7,142 nucleotides of DNA from Pseudomonadota bacterium. GTDB taxonomy: Bacteria > Pseudomonadota > Alphaproteobacteria > Micropepsales > Micropepsaceae. The notes beneath the pieces were generated by a model. That model did no database searches. It was not told where the DNA came from and worked only from the letters and a program-made list of their open reading frames with translations. The translations under genes were made by a program, and so were the position numbers. The stretch lies in NCBI GenBank assembly GCA_021808875.1, contig JAKBAU010000190.1:1-7142 (forward strand), given 5' to 3'. This document shows, in pieces, positions 1-6,715 of this stretch; the stretch's first letter is position 1, and each line of letters begins with the position of its first letter.

Positions 1-649
1 CGAAGGACTCAGAATGTCTACGTCCGCCAAAGATGCCTCCTTCTGGAGTCCAGAGACAACCTCCAGAGATCAACAACATCACCGGACGCCGCACGCTTCG
101 CTACACGGGGAACACCGGACGCTTACGATCGAGCGGCCGAATCAGGTTTGGTGCGCCGATATCACATATATCCCCATGGCCAAGGGCTTTGTTTATCTGG
201 TCGCGGTCGGTGCGGCAGACGCCTTCCGGCACATCGACCCGCTTCGCGGTCCGATGGACTGCTACAGCCGCCGGGTGCTGGCATGGCGGCTGTCCATCAC
301 CATGGAGGCGGATTTCTGCGTCGAGGCGCTACAGGAGGCGATCGCGCGGCATGGTCAGCCCGAGATTTTCAATACCGATCAAGGCGTCCAGTTCACCAGC
401 GCTGGGTTTCTCGACGAGCTGGAAAGCCGCTGTATCCGGGTCAGCATGGATGGCAAGGGGCGGTTCCTGGACAACATCTTTATCGAGCGGCTGTGGCGGA
501 GCCTGAAGTACGAGGACGTGTTCATCAAAGCCTATGGCTCGGTTACGGAGGCGCGCCGAGGCATCGGCGGGTGGCTGAGGTTTTATAACGAGGAGCGGCT
601 GCACCAGGCGTTGGACTACCGGACGCCGTGTGCGGTTTTCGATGGCGAA

Positions 650-715
650 GCCCACGAGCCTGTGGACAACGCCTCCGCTTTGAATGGCTACGGCGTCGCC
701 CACGGGCTCGTGGGC
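650..715. repeat. Perfect 11-bp inverted repeat with a nested 7-bp hairpin
   Basis: GCCCACGAGCC (650-660) is the exact reverse complement of GGCTCGTGGGC (705-715). The right arm can alternatively pair with a nearer copy, GCCCACG (698-704), giving a tight 7-bp stem with a 4-base loop (GGCT). The structures lie in the 3' end of the transposase frame. They could be a transcription brake or part of the element's end; no T-run follows, so it is not a classic terminator. Confidence 0.6.
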
Positions 716-716
716 A

Positions 717-740
717 GGGAGTTGAAAAGGGAGTTGACCC
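717..740 (+). repeat. 12-bp tandem duplication at the 3' end of the transposase frame
   Basis: GGGAGTTGA occurs at 717-725 and again at 729-737, a 12-bp period that makes the protein read REL-K-REL. It looks like a small slippage event. The second copy supplies the TTGACC that forms the -35-like hexamer of the candidate promoter. Confidence 0.6.
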
Positions 741-761
741 ATGTAGAATAGGGTCTATACT
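734..761 (+). promoter_or_regulatory. Candidate outward sigma70-like promoter at the IS edge
   Basis: TTGACC (734-739), a 16-bp spacer and TATACT (756-761) form a near-consensus -35/-10 pair on the plus strand, in an otherwise GC-rich region. A further AT-rich TATAAT lies at 764-769 but at poor spacing. Transcription would run rightward into the 3' end of the GHKL ATPase gene, antisense to it. This is sequence resemblance only; the AT-rich patch makes a chance match possible. Confidence 0.35.
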
Positions 762-824
762 TATATAATACTTTGCCCTTCTGATCGGGAGGGAATGGGA
801 AGTGCGGTGGGACTCTCTCTTAAG

Positions 825-2852
825 TCACCCCGGTTCCTGTCCAGCCGATGGGGTCCACCTCACAGCCTCGGCCAACTCTTCGGCGTCCTCCTGGATTATG
901 ACGCCCTCAAGGAATTCACGGTGCCGCTCTTCAAGGAAGGCAAGCGCCTGGCCGTCGTCGGCGTTGTGCTCCAGAGCCTCTTTAACGAATTGAAGGCGAG
1001 CATTGTTCTCGTCGAGGATTTCGCCCCACGTTTTCACGCCAACAGATACCTTGTCGGTGCGATGAATGAGCCGCCGTTCCCGATCAGGGCCTCCTTCGAG
1101 CATTGACTGGACATAATCATCGTATTCGTCCGAGACCAACCAAAAGTGCCACCGGACTCCGTTCACGCGGTGATACCGTGGGTCACGCGCAACCGACAGC
1201 GCGTAGTCCATGATCTGGGTAGTCTCCTTCGATGTGAGCTTCACCTTCGGGGCTTTGAGCTCAACGACGAGATGCTCGTAATCGTCGGCACGATGCCGTT
1301 TCTGGGCGCGAGATAGCATCAGGTCCACGATGCCGCGCTTGCGCGTCAACAGCTTCACCGGCTCATCGATGATGAGGTCGGGATCGAGCTTCTGCTTGTG
1401 GATCTTCAAGACCGTCGTGAGCTCCTTGTCGCTTGCCCACAGATTGAACTCCTCGCCGAAGATCCAGGTATTCGTTTCCAGAATTTTGTGAAGCTGGCTG
1501 CGCTCCTTCAGGCGATTTTTCGCCTCGTGATCGAATAGGATGATCCGGAGGCCCTGAAGGAATTTCAGGCGATCGGCAACCATGGTCGCGGCGCTGATGA
1601 TCGCGGAAAGATCGGTTTCGTCGAGAAGGACGGCAAGCTCCTTCTGTTTCCGCTTCGGCAGGCGAAGCACCTCATCAAGAATGCGCTGCAACTCGGTCGG
1701 GCTCCGCTCGATCGCATGACGAAGCATGCGCAAATGGAGGGCCATTTGAGGCCGGGGGATGTCACTGGAGTCCGGCGTCGCCTCCTGCACCGTCACGGCG
1801 ACGATATCGAAAATCTGGCGCTCTGCCCGCTCAATCTGGTTCGCGGCCTCCCCTTCGTAGGGGTAGAGCTTCTGAGCCTTCCAATCCTCCACGACCACCT
1901 TGGCGCGTTCCGAGGCGCGCTCGCGGAAGATGTCCTTGATCTTCTTGCGCGCTTCCTCAGTGGCCTTGGTGAGAGCCGGGACCATCTCGGCTAATTCGAG
2001 GCGGTTGTCCTGCTGAAGGGCACTGATCAGCGGCGACTTCAGGTAGGCGGAAAAATGAAAATCGCCGACATGAAATCTCGCCTCCACCTGGGCGAGGGGG
2101 AACCCCTGCTCGTTGCAGAGATAAAGGGCGCGCTTGGTCTGCCGGCGCCACTCGATAACCTCTAGCGACGCCGGATGAAGGGTGTCGTCCTCGTCCGCTA
2201 TAGACGACAGCGGCTCATCCCACGTGTGCGCAATCGCGATTGTCGGATCGATGCGCTCGCCATCGATAATAATAGCGATGTTGCGATAGCTCTTGAGGTA
2301 GATGGCGAAAATTTCTGAGAATTCCTGGACGGAATGCTCGGGCTTCAGTGAGGTGAAATTGCGCTTGAGCTCGCTGACGACGACGGTCACGCCCGTCGGC
2401 GCTGTGGCACTGACCTCCACCTCGTCGCCGATACGGACATGCCGGATGTCGGTTTCGAGCATCGTGATGTCGTAGCGGAAGCGCTTACCGTCGCGTGCGT
2501 AGGTGGCCCTCCAATCGACCACACCACCCAAAGCGAACGCTTTGAAGCGGCCTCGGCCTTCCTGGCCGTGAAGTTGTCGGTTGTGGACCTTGGTGCGGGC
2601 TCCGTGCTTTTTCCATGACCCGCCGAGATTGCGAAAGAACGTCGGCGCGTCGGCGTGCGGAATCCCATGCCCGTCATCCGTCACGATAATCCGCTTCAGA
2701 CCGCCAAGCTTGTTGTCTTCAAGATCAACAGTCACGGCCGTCGCATCGGCGTCCAACCCGTTCCAGATCAACTCGGCGACGGCCGCGATCGGCTGCGCCT
2801 TCGCCTGGCGTTCAAGAAAGTCGGACTGAATTTCGACGGTGTACTCGGTCAT
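825..2852 (-). CDS. GHKL (MutL/MORC-like) ATPase fused to a Shedu-like PD-(D/E)xK nuclease domain
   Basis: The product is a 675-residue predicted soluble protein with no membrane segments. The N-terminus carries a GHKL ATP pocket: N-box ELIWNGLDAD (catalytic E27, Mg-binding N31), G1 box DDGHGI (59-64), ATP-lid motif GQEGRGRFKAF (96-106), and a TGVTVVV strand at 153-159 that fits the last GHKL box. In this fold ATP binding usually dimerises the protein into a clamp. Residues about 290-345 and 375-460 look helical and charged, probably a linker or coiled coil. The C-terminal part (about 455-615) has the TWIFGEEF and GIVDLML...VVELKAP pattern with D510, E531 and K533, then Q546. That matches a PD-(D/E)xK nuclease core and resembles Shedu/DUF4263 proteins. 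The start is supported by AGGA five bases upstream. It is the last gene of the cassette, 83 bp after the endonuclease gene. GHKL ATPases occur in some restriction-modification operons as MutL/MORC-like proteins. The ATPase call is firm; the nuclease family name and the anti-phage role are inference. Confidence 0.82.
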   Translation of the reverse strand: MTEYTVEIQSDFLERQAKAQPIAAVAELIWNGLDADATAVTVDLEDNKLGGLKRIIVTDDGHGIPHADAPTFFRNLGGSWKKHGARTKVHNRQLHGQEGRGRFKAFALGGVVDWRATYARDGKRFRYDITMLETDIRHVRIGDEVEVSATAPTGVTVVVSELKRNFTSLKPEHSVQEFSEIFAIYLKSYRNIAIIIDGERIDPTIAIAHTWDEPLSSIADEDDTLHPASLEVIEWRRQTKRALYLCNEQGFPLAQVEARFHVGDFHFSAYLKSPLISALQQDNRLELAEMVPALTKATEEARKKIKDIFRERASERAKVVVEDWKAQKLYPYEGEAANQIERAERQIFDIVAVTVQEATPDSSDIPRPQMALHLRMLRHAIERSPTELQRILDEVLRLPKRKQKELAVLLDETDLSAIISAATMVADRLKFLQGLRIILFDHEAKNRLKERSQLHKILETNTWIFGEEFNLWASDKELTTVLKIHKQKLDPDLIIDEPVKLLTRKRGIVDLMLSRAQKRHRADDYEHLVVELKAPKVKLTSKETTQIMDYALSVARDPRYHRVNGVRWHFWLVSDEYDDYVQSMLEGGPDRERRLIHRTDKVSVGVKTWGEILDENNARLQFVKEALEHNADDGQALAFLEERHREFLEGVIIQEDAEELAEAVRWTPSAGQEPG

Positions 2853-2896
2853 AGATATCCTGTGGCGCTTTGTCGGGCGTCTCCTGGTCGGGGCTT

Positions 2897-2943
2897 GATC
2901 ATGAGTTCAGTTTCCTTCCGCATCGAAGTCAATGCTCATGATC
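2897..2943. repeat. Perfect 9-bp inverted repeat between the endonuclease and ATPase genes
   Basis: GATCATGAG (2897-2905) and CTCATGATC (2935-2943) are exact reverse complements separated by 29 bases. The right arm covers the stop codon of the endonuclease gene; the left arm lies in the 83-bp gap before the GHKL gene. In the direction of transcription no U-run follows, so an intrinsic terminator is unlikely. It could be an operator, a site recognised by one of the cassette's own proteins, or an mRNA hairpin that sets relative expression of the third gene. Confidence 0.6.
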
Positions 2944-3970
2944 GGCTGCGGAATTCGGCGAGTCTGGAATGCTCGACCATTTGCGTGATCGTCTCCAAGG
3001 TGAACACCTTGCCGCGCGTGGCTATGAGAAGCTTCTTCATATCCTCGCGGCGAACCTTGAAGCCGCGTCCGGCAATGCAGGCAATCACCTCGAAATGCGG
3101 CTCTTCATGCGGCAGTTTGCCTTTCATGCTGAGTGCGCCGAGATGCTGAACGCGCGTCACCTTGTCCCGCGCCGTGCCGTCATCTTCGGTGAGCTTCGCC
3201 TCGATGACGATCTTCGGGTTGAATTCGCTCGGAATGATGAAATCCGGAGCCTGATCGAAACCCGTAACGCGCTCGGCGCGCTTGGTCTTGCGGAAGCTGA
3301 TTTTCCCATCGGCCAGCACGGCTTCAACGGCGGCCTCCACCACGTCGCCAACCAGCTCGGACACGGAATCGCGGTGCCCAGCGAACGGTCGGCCGAGAAA
3401 GCGCTCATAGAGGACCATGGCGTAAGGGACGCCAAGATCGGCAAGCGGCTGCACGCTTTGCAGGCCATAGCGCGTGTCGGCTTTGTCGAGCCGGTGCAAC
3501 AGACCCGGCGTGTCGGGAGCGCCCTCGGTAAGCAACCGGCAGGCCGTCGTGATCATGGCCCGCATGCGTTGCTCGGTGACACCGCCGGATGCGTTCAAGG
3601 ATCTTGTCGGATTGAGGCGGATGTTGCGGTCAAGAGTGCGCGCGGCCCCCTGGGGTACGTCCACATTGGCATGCTCGGTCGTGATGTAGGCCCATTCTGG
3701 CGGCGTGAAGCCAAGCATGGTGCGGAGCACGATGAAGGTGATCGGGGTAGCGCACGCCGTCGCAAAGATCGTCTCGGGCTCAAGCTTCCGAAAATTCTGG
3801 GTGTCGCGCTTCAGCGTCTCATATCCCTCCTCGAACACGGGATATTCGACGAAGCCTTCGCCCTTCGGCAGTGTCAGAAACTCTGAACGCAGCGACGCGA
3901 AGACGGAATCGACATAGGTCTCGATATCAGCTTCGACATCGACGAACGAAACTTCAAACGGCTGCTGCAT
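2936..3970 (-). CDS. PD-(D/E)xK restriction-endonuclease-like protein
   Basis: This is a 344-residue protein of the cassette, most likely the restriction nuclease partner of the methyltransferase just upstream. A nuclease core is visible near the C-terminus: E212 in a helix (VEAAVEAVL), D243 in APDFII, then E257-A258-K259 in IVIEAKL, followed by DDGTARDKVTRVQHL. This D-(13)-ExK arrangement is typical of the PD-(D/E)xK fold and of restriction enzymes. Residues 1-200 are mixed and carry no motif I can name; they may bind DNA. The frame extends upstream to 4120, but I chose the ATG at 3970 because GGAGGA lies eight bases before it, and the longer version would run deep inside the methyltransferase gene and have an unlikely N-terminus. 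The chosen start overlaps the methyltransferase end by 17 bases, suggesting translational coupling. No signal peptide or membrane segment is apparent. The fold is well supported; cleavage specificity and actual restriction are inference. Confidence 0.75.
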   Translation of the reverse strand: MQQPFEVSFVDVEADIETYVDSVFASLRSEFLTLPKGEGFVEYPVFEEGYETLKRDTQNFRKLEPETIFATACATPITFIVLRTMLGFTPPEWAYITTEHANVDVPQGAARTLDRNIRLNPTRSLNASGGVTEQRMRAMITTACRLLTEGAPDTPGLLHRLDKADTRYGLQSVQPLADLGVPYAMVLYERFLGRPFAGHRDSVSELVGDVVEAAVEAVLADGKISFRKTKRAERVTGFDQAPDFIIPSEFNPKIVIEAKLTEDDGTARDKVTRVQHLGALSMKGKLPHEEPHFEVIACIAGRGFKVRREDMKKLLIATRGKVFTLETITQMVEHSRLAEFRSRS

Positions 3971-6128
3971 GCGGGGCGTCCTCCATCTGGTGTGACCGTT
4001 TTGTTTTGGCGGCCGTTGATGCGGACATGCCGGTGATATGTGCGAGCAGAGAAACGTGATCGCCGAAACCTTCAAGCGCCCGACCGAAGACCGCAAGCTT
4101 CTCCAACATCGGAACTTCATCGTCCCAATCTGGATAAAGAGTCAGGATCGCGAGTCGCGTCAGGTGGCCATAGGTGATGCAACGGATATCACCATGCGTC
4201 GGCCTCATGCCGGCGGCTTCAAGCTGGGCCAATTCGACGCGGATGGCCGCTTCTAGCTGGTCGAACGGCATCACCTTTTGATGCTCGGCCAAGTCGCGGC
4301 AGACAAACACGGTATCGACGATTGACGATCCGGTGCTGTAAATGTGGATCGATCCGCCCATCTCGGCCGGACAGGGAATCGCCTGCGTGCATGTGAGCCC
4401 GGCATCGAGGATCGCCACGCCGATCGCTTGATAGGCTTCAAGCTTATTGTGGTGAAACGTGAAGGCCAGGGGAGCGCCAGGCTTCAGTGCCCGCGCCGCG
4501 TTCGTGTAAACAGACGCGAGGCCGGTCGCGAACTCGGCAAGGCCGCGCTCCTCGGTGACGTTGCCGGTGAGCTCGGACGGCGAGCGCGTGCTCTCGCGAT
4601 CGAAGCCCTCGGCCTCCTTGCCGACAATCTGGCGAAGCCAAGCGTAGCAGAAGTCCATGAGCTCGCCGTATTGGACATTCCCAAAATATGGCGGGTCAGT
4701 GAACACTGCATCGAGGCTGCCCGGCGGAATGTCGGCGGTCGTCGAGCTTGAACAATGAAGGGTAATCTGGCGCGAGCGCGCGCCGGGCATGCTCTCGCCA
4801 ATCCATTCACCCTTGATCGGAATGACGGTCTTGGTCTTGCCGTCCTGGCGCACCTCGAAGGGCGCGTCGCAATAGCGCTTCGCCTTCGCATACTTCTCGA
4901 CGATGTTCGTCCAGCCGCCGGAACCAACACTCGTCCCGTTGCCGTTGATAATGCCGAGCAAGTTGGACTCGCACTGCACGAGGCCAACCGGAAAACCATG
5001 AACCGAAAAGATATCGAGCGACTTCAACGCCATGGTGTCGTAGCGACACAACATATTTTGATAGCGCAGCAAATCAGAGAGATTGGTCGCGAGTGCATGG
5101 CGCACGCGTTCGTCGTTGACGCCAGCAATTAGCTCGCAGCTTCGCTCAAGCCCGAGCAACTGCCGCGCATTGAACAGGTCGCGGTAACGTTGATAACCCC
5201 AACGATGCAGCCGGTCGGTTTCGTCGCCGGGGAGGATTTCCATTTCAGGGACGAAGCGCGGCGTTGTCGCTTTCCAGCGCGTCTCGGCTGCCCTGACGGC
5301 CTTCAGGTCCTTGGCGTCGGGCTTCTTGAAGAAGCGGCCCTCGTGCTGACCCTTGCGGTTCGGATTGTAATACTCGATTGCGAACGGGCGATGCCGGAGT
5401 GGCGTCTTGCCGTCGGGGTAACGATTGACGTGACCGCAGGCACGGCACGCGCACTTACCGCGTTTCGCCGGGCCCTCGACAATCAGCTTGCTTCGGCAGC
5501 CGTGGCATTTGCCGGGAGCCTTGAGGTCCTGCACCTCGTTGAGCTCACCGCAATCGTGGCAAACCAAAACATTGAGCGGGTGGCGCGTGTCGTCGGCTAT
5601 TAGATAGCCGGGGAAAAGATCGACCGCCTCGCCACACTTGGCGCAATCGACCGCCTTCACCCAGAGAGTGTATTTCACCGGCACGCCCCGCTCGCCATAG
5701 TGCGGGCAGTCCGTGCGATAGAGACCCCCAAGCTCCGTGTTAAGCGTTTCGAGCATGCTGTCGGCCGTGCTGCGGTAGGCCCCAAGATCGAGGTGTTCCA
5801 ACTCCTCCCGCACGATCCATGCGGCCATGGGGTTGATATCGAAGCCGAGCACGTCACAGCCTATGCGATTGGCTTCAAGCAGCGGCGTGCCGCCACCCAT
5901 AAAGGGGTCACACACCCGCTTGCCCGGAAAATCATTGGCTCTGAAGAAGAGGTCGCGGATCGGCTTGTTGCCGAACTCCGCGAGCGCCAGGCCCCGGAAC
6001 AAAGTACCGGGGCGGCGCGCGAACCATTTATGCACGGCGATGATCGGCCGGTAGTTCTGCTGGATTTGCTTTTCCTTCAGCGCCATCGCGGCGACGAAGG
6101 AGATATCAAAGCGTGTTTCGATCGACAT
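3954..6128 (-). CDS. DUF1156-like adenine-specific DNA methyltransferase with zinc-ribbon insert
   Basis: The 724-residue predicted SAM-dependent DNA methyltransferase would modify an exocyclic amino group, most likely N6-adenine (N4-cytosine possible). The N-terminus has the HKWFARRP block (33-40) seen in DUF1156-type methylases. The SAM motif I is CDPFMGGGTPLLEA (73-86), followed by GFDINP (95-100). The catalytic motif IV is TDPPYFGNVQYGEL (477-490), with FTFHHNK (557-562) after it. Motif I precedes motif IV by about 390 residues, an alpha-class-like order with a large middle region as target-recognition candidate. That region holds cysteine pairs C162/C165, C190/C193, C208/C211 and C228/C231, probably zinc ribbons; C141 has Y144 where a paired cysteine would be expected. 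The ATG at 6128 fits the family N-terminus, though the ribosome binding site is weak. It is the first gene of the cassette, 14 bases after the resolvase stop, and overlaps the endonuclease start. Class is firm; methylated site unknown. Confidence 0.85.
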   Translation of the reverse strand: MSIETRFDISFVAAMALKEKQIQQNYRPIIAVHKWFARRPGTLFRGLALAEFGNKPIRDLFFRANDFPGKRVCDPFMGGGTPLLEANRIGCDVLGFDINPMAAWIVREELEHLDLGAYRSTADSMLETLNTELGGLYRTDCPHYGERGVPVKYTLWVKAVDCAKCGEAVDLFPGYLIADDTRHPLNVLVCHDCGELNEVQDLKAPGKCHGCRSKLIVEGPAKRGKCACRACGHVNRYPDGKTPLRHRPFAIEYYNPNRKGQHEGRFFKKPDAKDLKAVRAAETRWKATTPRFVPEMEILPGDETDRLHRWGYQRYRDLFNARQLLGLERSCELIAGVNDERVRHALATNLSDLLRYQNMLCRYDTMALKSLDIFSVHGFPVGLVQCESNLLGIINGNGTSVGSGGWTNIVEKYAKAKRYCDAPFEVRQDGKTKTVIPIKGEWIGESMPGARSRQITLHCSSSTTADIPPGSLDAVFTDPPYFGNVQYGELMDFCYAWLRQIVGKEAEGFDRESTRSPSELTGNVTEERGLAEFATGLASVYTNAARALKPGAPLAFTFHHNKLEAYQAIGVAILDAGLTCTQAIPCPAEMGGSIHIYSTGSSIVDTVFVCRDLAEHQKVMPFDQLEAAIRVELAQLEAAGMRPTHGDIRCITYGHLTRLAILTLYPDWDDEVPMLEKLAVFGRALEGFGDHVSLLAHITGMSASTAAKTKRSHQMEDAPHAAAV
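3979..3984 (-). promoter_or_regulatory. Strong Shine-Dalgarno sequence that fixes the endonuclease start
   Basis: On the minus strand GGAGGA ends eight bases before the ATG at 3970. It is the best ribosome binding site in the window and lies inside the 3' end of the methyltransferase gene. It decides the 344-residue start over the longer open frame. Confidence 0.75.
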
Positions 6129-6142
6129 GGTGCCCGCCGCGA

Positions 6143-6715
6143 CTAGAGGATTGCCTCAGCGCCGGGCGCTGCGGGTAAGTGACGATAGAGAGTACTTTTC
6201 CCAACCTTCAGGCTGCGCGCCACGGCGCGCGGGCTTTCGCCGTTGTCGATCATGCGCCGAGCAATGGCGACTTGCTCCGGTGTCAGAGACGGCTTGCGAC
6301 CAAGCTTCTGGCCGCGCTTCCTGGCGGCGATCAGGCCGGCATGGGTGCGCTCGACGATCAGGGCGCGCTCGAACTCAGCCAGGGCCCCCATCATGTGAAG
6401 CACCAAGCGTCCGCCGGCACTGGCGGTGTCGATCGGATCGGACAGGCTGCGGAAACCAACGCCCTGCGTCCCTAGGTCGGCAATCAACTGCACCAAGTGC
6501 GCGAGCGATCGGCCGAGACGGTCGAGCTTCCACACAACAAGGGCGTCGCCCGGCTTCAGCGCGGCGAGGGCTGCGTCAAGACCTGGGCGGCGGGTGGTGA
6601 GGCCGCTCAGCCCCTCATCCGTGAAGATGCGTTCGCATCCGGCAGCCGTGAGGGCATCACGCTGTAAGGCGAGATTTTGATCTATCATCGAGACGCGTGC
6701 ATAGCCGATTCGCAT
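6143..6715 (-). CDS. tnpR: Tn3-type serine resolvase (TnpR-like)
   Basis: The 190-residue site-specific recombinase resolves cointegrates at a res site or acts as a small DNA invertase. The N-terminal catalytic domain has the standard IGYARVS motif with nucleophile S9 and R7, and WKLDRLGRS with D65, R66 and R69. The long E helix follows (ALAEFERALIVERTHAGL, about 111-128). The C-terminal helix-turn-helix spans about 143-180 (LTPEQVAIARR ... KSTLYRHL). Length and domain order match full-length family members, so the gene looks intact. No good Shine-Dalgarno precedes the ATG at 6715, but the start is certain because the catalytic motif begins at once; translation could be leaderless or weak. 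Downstream, 14 bases separate its stop from the methyltransferase, so read-through into the cassette is likely. The companion transposase is not in the window. Confidence 0.95.
   Translation of the reverse strand: MRIGYARVSMIDQNLALQRDALTAAGCERIFTDEGLSGLTTRRPGLDAALAALKPGDALVVWKLDRLGRSLAHLVQLIADLGTQGVGFRSLSDPIDTASAGGRLVLHMMGALAEFERALIVERTHAGLIAARKRGQKLGRKPSLTPEQVAIARRMIDNGESPRAVARSLKVGKSTLYRHLPAAPGAEAIL

Larger units (their letters stand above)
1..751 (+). mobile_element. Partial, degraded IS3-family insertion sequence
   Basis: Only the OrfB-type transposase part of an IS3-family element is visible. OrfA and the left end lie outside the window or are lost, and I cannot identify a terminal inverted repeat pair or target-site duplication. 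The right boundary is therefore uncertain; the coding frame ends at 751 and the AT-rich stretch just after it may be host or element DNA. The transposase core is damaged (see the CDS), so the element is probably immobile by itself. It lies convergent to the defence-like cassette and marks the left edge of that cassette. Confidence 0.7.
14..751 (+). pseudogene. IS3-family transposase OrfB, DDE integrase core, probably inactive
   Basis: This is a DDE-type transposase that would cut and join insertion-sequence ends. The integrase core begins at about residue 38 (TIERPNQVWCADITYIP). The catalytic triad is visible as D49 (CADITYIP), D122 (NTDQGVQFTS) and E158 (DNIFIERLWRSLKYE), with the IS3-typical 35 residues between the second D and the E. 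Two defects stand out. First, residues 66-80 (GAADAFRHIDPLRGP, bases 209-253) interrupt the normally continuous YLVAV-MDWYSRR stretch; removing them restores usual D-D spacing. Second, the usual W after MD is a C (MDCYSRR). Residues 1-37 do not resemble the normal OrfB N-terminal region in any frame, so the ATG at 14 is only the first ATG in the frame, not a proven start. The tail (from about residue 212) also departs from what I recall of close relatives. I am sure of the family and fairly confident it is non-functional. Confidence 0.8.

Noticed and set aside
734..755. IS3 right terminal repeat (TTGACCCA or the GACCC/GGGTC stem)
   Set aside because: There is no matching left end in the window and no target duplication to define a boundary; the 5-bp stem is too short to count.
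752..824. Intrinsic terminator for the cassette downstream of the GHKL gene
   Set aside because: No stable stem followed by a U-run is visible in the minus-strand direction.
2969..3886. 305-residue open frame on the plus strand, antisense to the endonuclease gene
   Set aside because: It mirrors the codon structure of the minus-strand gene in GC-rich DNA, shows no recognisable motif, and the opposite strand has a clear nuclease core and a strong ribosome binding site.
3971..4120. Longer N-terminus for the endonuclease starting at 4120
   Set aside because: It would overlap the methyltransferase by 167 bases and has a Cys/Arg/His-rich low-quality N-terminus; GGAGGA before the ATG at 3970 points to the shorter form.
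5700..6146. 148-residue plus-strand open frame opposite the methyltransferase N-terminus
   Set aside because: It is a shadow of the methyltransferase; no family features, and the minus strand encodes motif I there.
6127..6600. 157-residue plus-strand open frame opposite the resolvase
   Set aside because: Arg/Ser/Ala-rich shadow translation of a confidently identified resolvase gene.
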